Below are positions 1 to 6,600 of a stretch of 19,314 nucleotides of DNA, one piece after another. A program made the position numbers and the translations under genes. Source of the DNA: CAZUVM01 sp964623885. Its GTDB lineage: Bacteria; Verrucomicrobiota; Verrucomicrobiia; Limisphaerales; UBA8199. The stretch spans positions 1 through 19,314 of the forward strand of contig CAZUVM010000081.1 of NCBI GenBank assembly GCA_964623885.1. The letters are read 5' to 3'. Position 1 is the first letter of the stretch; every line of letters begins with the position of its first letter. Below the pieces are notes generated by a model, which saw only the letters and a program-made list of their open reading frames with translations, searched no databases and was not told the DNA's origin.

Positions 1-390
1 CAAGTGATCGAGCGTGCAGCCTTTGAGATATTCCGTGACGATGTAAGGCCGGCTCTTGTCTTCAACCGGAATGAATTTCAAAACGAACCGGTGGTTCAGT
101 TCGAGGCCGATGCGCTCTTCGCGCTGGAAGCGAGAAAAGAAATTCGGATCACTCTCATATTCGAGGTGAGGGACCTTGATCGCAACGAGTTGGTTGGCAT
201 TCTGCCCATCTTCGGCTTTGAAAATCGTGGCCATGCCGCTGCGGCTGACCACCTCGGTGATCAAAAACCGGCCGTCCAGCACCTGGCCTGGCTGGAAAGG
301 AGCGTCGCTCGTGTCCACCGGGTCATGATGCTCCGGCACATTGCGGCAACTGGCCAACTGCTCCAGAGGACCAGCGTTCGTGGTATCCAT
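1..390 (-). CDS. Hanks-type Ser/Thr protein kinase, N-terminal part (cut by left edge)
   Basis: The reading frame starts at ATG 390-388 and stays open to base 1, giving 130 residues of a longer protein. After about 34 Ser/Asp/Pro-containing residues it enters a protein kinase N-lobe: GQVLDGRFLITEVVSRSG (residues 35-52), the ATP-binding lysine in VAIKVP (K72), an alpha-C-type glutamate in FQREER (E91 or E92), and the hinge-like PYIVTEYLKG (115-124). The glycine loop is eroded: SRSGMA stands where GRGGMG is usual, so only G52 remains. The HRD, DFG and activation segments are off the window. A GAGAGG sequence 9 nt upstream of the ATG can act as ribosome binding site. It lies downstream of the giant receiver/coiled-coil gene on the same strand, 258 bp away, so the two could form a signalling pair. 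Family membership is clear; activity cannot be judged from this fragment. Confidence 0.85.
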   Translation of the reverse strand, partial: MDTTNAGPLEQLASCRNVPEHHDPVDTSDAPFQPGQVLDGRFLITEVVSRSGMATIFKAEDGQNANQLVAIKVPHLEYESDPNFFSRFQREERIGLELNHRFVLKFIPVEDKSRPYIVTEYLKGCTLDHL

Positions 391-398
391 GCCGGAAA

Positions 399-418
399 CC
401 CTCTCTTGAAAGCAAGAG
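399..418 (-). promoter_or_regulatory. Hairpin overlapping the kinase ribosome binding site
   Basis: CTCTTG (403-408) and CAAGAG (413-418) form a perfect 6-bp stem with the loop AAAG. On the minus strand the second arm contains part of the GAGAGG Shine-Dalgarno sequence (bases 405-400) of the kinase gene. In mRNA the stem would partly hide the ribosome binding site. The structure is seen directly; a regulatory role is inferred. Confidence 0.35.
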
Positions 419-579
419 GGAGGGTAATCAAATTGGAGGTGACCGGCGTTAAAAAGATATCAAAAGCGTGGTGTAAGTTTTTGATATCCGCGCGGCGCGT
501 GCCGATCACGAATCGGGATTGTATTGCTCAAGTGTGATCGGCAGGCAGCCAGTTCGGTGCTGTGTGCTTCGGAGCATTA

Positions 580-625
580 GCAGGTTAAAAACCTGCGATA
601 CAGCAGGCTCGGAGGCCTGCGCTAC
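580..625. repeat. Paired-hairpin intergenic repeat
   Basis: Two hairpins stand side by side. GCAGGTT/AACCTGC (580-586 with 590-596) has a 7-bp stem and loop AAA. GCAGGC/GCCTGC (603-608 with 615-620) has a 6-bp stem and loop TCGGAG. The spacer GATACA and the trailing GCTACG are typical of REP-like units that I recall from Verrucomicrobia intergenic DNA. It lies just downstream of the stop of the giant gene, so it may help end or stabilise that transcript. There is no T-run, so it is not a classical intrinsic terminator. Confidence 0.6.
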
Positions 626-648
626 GCCTTCAGCACTCTGGTTTACGG

Positions 649-3600
649 CTAGTTCAGCGAAGGCGCGGCGGCGGCTTCATTTGCGGCGGCATCACTATCG
701 ATATCTGGTTCCTGCAGCCTGGCATTTAGAAGGAGCGCGCCCTGAATGACCGCTTCGGCAAGTTGCTTCTGCCGCTCGCCAAGTTCGAGCTCCAACAGGT
801 TGCGGGCCGATTCATAGACGGCATGGACCGGCTCACGGACTTGCTGGCGCAAGCCGGCGCGATAAACCCGCGCGGCACGCGCGGCTTCGAGCGACTGGCC
901 GCGGAGTCGGGCGACCTGTGATTCCTGGCTCTTGCGTTCGACTTGTTCGAGCTGCAGCGCGGATTGGAATTTGGCGAGCTCCATTTCGAATCGGCGCGAG
1001 CGGTCGCGGAGGTCAGCTTGAGTGGTTTCGAGGGATGCGGAGAGGCGCTGACGTTCGTCAGTGGCCTGGCGGCATTTCGCTTCGCTGTTGTGCAACGATT
1101 CGAGGGCAAATTCAAGCTGTTTCTCGAGGGCATCACGCTGCTGGCCGAGACGCTGGAGCTGGCGCTGGGCTTCGTCGTGGGCTTCAGTGAGGCGTTGGCA
1201 ATCGGTTTGATGCTGTTGGAGTTTGGATTCCGTTTCGCGCAGGGCATTGACGCTGGTTTCCAACTGCGTCTGCAGATCCTGGCGTGAGGCGGCAAAGGCC
1301 TGTTTGGCTTCGTCGAAGGAAGCAACATGCTGGCGGAGGTGGCCGACCAGTTCGGTAGCCGATTGCAACTGCTCGCCGGCGAGCTGGCGCGCAGCGCGCT
1401 CCTGCTCGAGCTCGGCCTGGGTGCGGGCGAGAGACTGTTCGCTGTGGTTTAATTTTTGTTCGAGGTTACCAATGGTCAGCAGGTGGACGCGCTGGGCTTC
1501 GAGGATGCGGCTCACGCGCTGATGCAGCTCCTCAAGCTGGGCACTGAGGGCGGTGGCGCGTTGTTCGGCGCGCTGGCGTTCGCCGCGCACCTGGGCGAGC
1601 TCGGAAGTAGCACGGGCCAACGCGGCGACACTCGAGCGGATGCGCTGGTCGAGTTCAGCAGTCTGCGCCCGGCGCTCAGCTTCGCTCGAATGGAATTGCC
1701 GTTCCAATTCGCTGACGCGCGAGCGGCCCTGGGCTGCGGCTTCCTGCTCGGTCTTCAATTTCTGCGCAAGCTCGGCGTGCGCCTGGCGCGACGCGGAAAG
1801 TTCCTGTTCCAACTGGGCATTGCGGGCTTGGGCTTGGTCGGCCGCAGTCCGGCTCTGGGCCAGCGCCGCGCTGGTGGTTTCCAATTGCCGGCGCAACTCG
1901 GCCTCGACGCGCGCGTGATCGGCGGCTTGTTTTTCGAATTCGGATTTGGCACGCGCCAGTTCGGCGACGCTGGAGCCAAGCTGGCCTTCGATTTGTTTGA
2001 TATGAGCTGCTGATTCAGCGGCCTGTTGCTGTTGTTTGGTGAATTTCCCCGTGAGCTCGCTGTGGGCCTGGCGCAAGCCGGCCAGCTCCCGATCCAATTG
2101 CGCGCCGCGAGCCTGGGCCTGACGGCCGGCCGCTTCAGCTTGCGCGAACATTGTGTTGGCGGCTTCCAATTGTCTGCGCCAGCCTTCCTCGGCGCGGGTC
2201 CGCTCGGCCGCTTGTTTCTCGAGCTCGGCTTTGGAGGTGGCGAGCTCGGCGCGGCTCGAACTCAGCCAATTCTCAACCTGCTTGAGCTGCGCGGCGGACT
2301 CGGCGGAGAGCTGTTGTTCTTTGGCAAATTTAGCGGCGAGATCCTCGTGCGCCTGGCGGAGGGCGGCGAGTTGTGCGTCGAGTTGTTCGTTGCGGGTTTG
2401 AGCGAGCTTGCCGGCAGCTTCGCTCTGGGCATGTTTAGTATTTGCCGCTTCCAACTGCCGGCGCAAGTCAGCGGTCTGCTGTTCCAATTCGGTCTTCGTG
2501 CGAGCGAGGTCGACGGTGGCGACACCGAGGCGATTTTCCAAATCTTTGCCCCGCGCAACGGCTTCCGAGCCAAGCTGCTGTTCCTGAGTCAATTTTCCGT
2601 TCAACTCGTCATGAGCCTTTCGCAAAGAGACCAGCTGCTGATCCAGTTCCGCGATGCGGTCCTGAGCTTGTTTGGCAGCGGTTTCGCTCTGTTTGAGCGA
2701 GGCAGTCGCCACCTCGAATTGATGGCGCAATTCGGCGGCTTGTTTCTCGGAGTCGGCTTTGGTGCGAGCGAGCTCGGCCGAGCTGGAGCCCAGGCGGCCT
2801 TCGAGGACTTTGATCTGCTCGGAGCTGGCGTGCTGTTCTTGGGCGAATTTGTTGGCCAGATCCGCATTGGCCTGCCGCAGGCCGGCGAGATCCTTTTCCA
2901 GTTGGCCGTTGCGTTCCTGTGCCTGTTTGACAGCGGTTTCGCTCTGGTTAAGTGAAGTCTTCGCAGCTTCAACTTGCTGGCGCAATTCGGCGGCTTGCTT
3001 CTCGGATTCAGCTTTCGAACGGGCCGACTCGGCAGTGCTCGAGCCCAGGCGACTCTCGAGATCTTTAATCTGCTCCGAGCTGGTGTGCTGCTCTTTGGCG
3101 AATTTGTTCGCCAGGTCCGCGTTGATTTGACGCAGGCCAGCGAGGTCTTTTTCCAGTTGCCCATTGTGTTCCTGGGCCTGTTTGACGGCGGCTTCGCTTT
3201 GTTTGAGCGAGGCGTTCGCGGCTTCAACTTGCTGCCGCAAGTCCGCTTCGGTGCGGCTAAATCGGTTGGTGTTTGCGGCCAGCCGGTCTTCCAACTCGTG
3301 CAATCGGGTGGTGGATTCGGAGACCAATTGCTGCAGCTTGGAAGTGGATTCGGAGACCAACTGCTGCTGTTTCGTGAGCCTGGCGCCCATGTCTTCATGG
3401 GTCTTGCGGAGGCCGGCCAGTTCCTGTTCCAGTTCCGCGCTGCGGGCCTGTGCTTGCTGGCCGACGCTAGCCTTGTGGATGATGGCGGTATTGGCCGTTT
3501 CGAGTTGCCGGCGCAAATCCGCCAGGGCGCCGTCCTGTTGGGCGATTTGATTGGCGCGCTGCTCCAGGTCGGCTCTGGCCTGGTTTAATTCGGCGGCGGT

Positions 3601-6600
3601 CTTGCCCAAGCGCGCTTTGAGTTTCTGCACGCGCTTGGTGGATTCCTGATGCGCCTGTTCTTCTTTGACGCAGCGTGACTTGAGGTCGTCGCGAACCTCG
3701 CGAACCTCGGCCAATTCCTTCTCCAATTGGTCGTTGCGCGTTTCGGCCTTCTTGCAGGCAGCTTCGGTTTGCTTTTGAGCCTGTTTGTAGGCGGCCTCGT
3801 TTTCTTTGACCGTAGCATGAGCAGCAGCCAACTGCTGGCGCAGGTCGGCTTCGACGCCACTGCGTTCCTTGATCTGTTCGTCGAGCAGGGCCTGGGCACG
3901 TTTGAGCTCGCTCACGCTCGCGGCCAGATCCGCTTCCAACCGTTTGATCCGCTCGCCTGACGCGACCTTGACATTCTGTTCCTGCGAGAGTTCGCCGGTA
4001 AGTTTTTCCTGGGCGGCGCGCAGACCGGTCAACTCCTGTTGGAGCTTGTCGCAACGGGCCTGGGTCTGGCTGTGGACAACTTCGCTCTCTTTGGTGGCAG
4101 CGGCAGCCTTGCCGAGCTGCTGGCGCAAGTCGACTTCTTTGAGGCTAAACTCCTTGCTTTGGTGTTCGAGCTGGTTCTGCAGGCGCTTGACCTCGTTGGT
4201 ACTGGCAGCCAACTCGGTTTCCAACCGTTTGACGCGCGCGCCCGAATCCGTTGTCGTTTGCCGCTGTTTGGCAAGCTCGGCGTCGAGCTTCTCTCGCGCG
4301 AGATGCAAGCCGGCCAATTCGAGTTCTAACTCGGCAGCGCGTGTTTGCGACTGTTTGCGTCCGGCTTCGCTCTGCTTAGCGGCTGCGGCGGCGGCCTTGA
4401 CTTGTTCGCGCAAGTCCGCAACGGCGCGGCCTTGGTCCTTGGTATTCGCTTCGAGATCGGCGTGGACCCGGTTGAGTTCTTTCGAACGAGCATCCAGCTC
4501 GCCTTCCAATTTGTTGATGCGATCCCGGGATTCGGCGGCCGCTTTCTGTTGTTCGGCGAGCCGGCGGTTGATCTCCTCGCGTTCCTGGCGCAGGCCGGCC
4601 AATTCCTGCTCCAACTTCGCGTCCCGCGATTGGGCCTGCTTTTGACTCTCTTCGCTCCGTTGGGTTGCCGACACCAATTCGCGGCGAAGATCGGCGATGG
4701 TGTTTTCCTGCGCTTTGGTTTGCTTTTCCAGCTCGGCTTTGGCGCGGCTCAAATCGGTGGAGCTCGTGCCGAGTTCGAGTTCCAATTGCTTGATCCGCTC
4801 GCGTGATTCCGCCGTGGCCCGGCGTTCCGCCGCCAGTTGGGTGTTGAGTTCTTCGCGGCCTTGCCGGAGTGTGGCCAATTCCTGTTCGAGTTGGCCGCAG
4901 CGCGCCTGGACTTCCGCTTGCGCCGCGTCTTTCGCTTTGGCGGTTTCCGTTGCGGTATGGAGCTGTTGGCGCAAGTCGGACAGAGCGCGGTCGTGCTCCT
5001 GGGTTTGCTTATCGAGATCGGCTTTGACGCGACTGAGTTCGGTCGTAGCGGCGCCGAGTTCCTGTTTGAACCGTTCGCCGGCGGCGGCAGCGAGCTGTTG
5101 CTCGTTGGCGAGGCGCGCGCTGAAATCGTCGCGGGCCTGGCGCGTGGTGGTTAATTCGCGTTGCAGATCTTCGGTGCGACTTTGGGCGTGCTGACCGGCG
5201 GATTCGCTCTGCCGCAGGCTGATGGTCGCGGCTTCAAGTTGCTTTTGTAATTCCGCCTGCGCTTTTTCGAATTCCTCTTTTTGTCGTGCCGTTTCCTGCC
5301 GCGCGGTTTCCAGTTCCTGGGACTTTTGATCCAGCGTTTGCTTGAGCTCAGTTTCGCGACTGGTCGATTCGGCCGCGGCGTTCAGTTCCCGAGTCAACTG
5401 GTTGCTGAGCGTCTCGCGGAGTTCGCGCAGTCCGGCCAACTCCTGCTCCAATGTCGAGCACTTGTTTTCCAATTCCAGGCGCGCTTCATCGACCTGCGGC
5501 GTTGCCGGGCCTTGCTGCGCCAGTTGTTTCATCAACTCAGCGATTTGTTTGTCGCGGCGTTCGATTCTGCCGTTGGCGCGATGGAGATCGTTTTCGGCGC
5601 TATACAACCGGTTGACGAGCACCTCGCGTTCTTTCTTGTACTGGTCGGCGAGCTGGGCGGGTTCGGCAACCGCGCCCGCCAGCGCCTGAGGCGCGGCTTC
5701 GGCAACGGGCTCGGCCGCCGGTTCGGCCGGGGCGAGATCCTGGGGCGCGGTGACCGCGCTGGCATCGAAACGGGCCTCGGCGTGCGCCTGGACCGGAGTG
5801 ATAGCCGCATCGGACGGCGTTGACTCAGGCATCACCGCATCGAGATTTGCGGCTTCCGGCGTGAAGGTTTCTTCCGCGGTGGCGGCGCCGGGCGCCTCGA
5901 CACCGGCGGGCAAAGGCTGTTCGAAACGCGGCTGTTGCGGCGGGGCAGCGGGAATACGTTTGAACGGTTCTTCAGGAATCCCGGGCGCCAGCCATTGCGA
6001 TTGTTCAACCGGCGCGTCAGCAACGGCAAACCGTCCGCCGGAAGATTCAGATGGATTGGCCGGCAGCGCCGTGGATTCCGGCGCGGCGGGTTGCGCCAGG
6101 TCAGCAGCGGGCGCGGCGGGTTGCGCGGCAATCGCGTCGCTGGCGGCCTCCAACGTGGGCGAAGGCTCGTTGGCCGCGCTCGCATTAATCAGATGCATCG
6201 TCACCTTGAGAATCAGCTCGAGGGCGCAGATGGGTTTGGCGACGACGTCGTTGCCACCGGCGATGATGCCGCGCGCGCGATTCTTGAAATCGGCGTCGAT
6301 CGTGACAAACATGACCGGAACGGTTTTGTATTCCGGCATCTGTCGCAATTGTTCGCAAACCTCGAACCCGGTGAGTCCGGGCATGTTGACGTCCAGCAGG
6401 ACCATGTCGAATTTGGTTTGCTGGGCGACCCCCAAAGCTTCCACCGGGTCCTGCACCCCGACGGCGTCGTAGTTGGCGCGTTTGAGCGCCGAGACCATGC
6501 TGAAGCTGCAGACCGAGTCGTCATCCACGATGAGGATCTTGCCCTTGTGCTTGGCGTCGACGGCGCTCGAGTCGCTCTTTTGAGACAAACGATCGACGCT

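Noticed and set aside
4..537. 177-residue plus-strand open frame at the left edge
   Set aside because: It is antisense to the clear kinase N-lobe on the minus strand and has no recognisable domain.
580..620. Intrinsic terminator
   Set aside because: Stems are present but no T-run follows on the minus strand, so I call it a repeat.
2026..2955. 309-residue plus-strand open frame and several neighbours (1456-2013, 3869-4645, 2974-3588)
   Set aside because: They lie antisense to the repetitive GC-rich coiled-coil gene, which lacks stops on both strands. Their Leu/Phe/Gly-rich repeats mirror the repeat period and show no independent motif.
3000..3500. CRISPR-like periodicity in the regularly spaced repeats
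   Set aside because: The period is 255-285 bp, coding and in frame; the units are protein repeats, not spacers and direct repeats.
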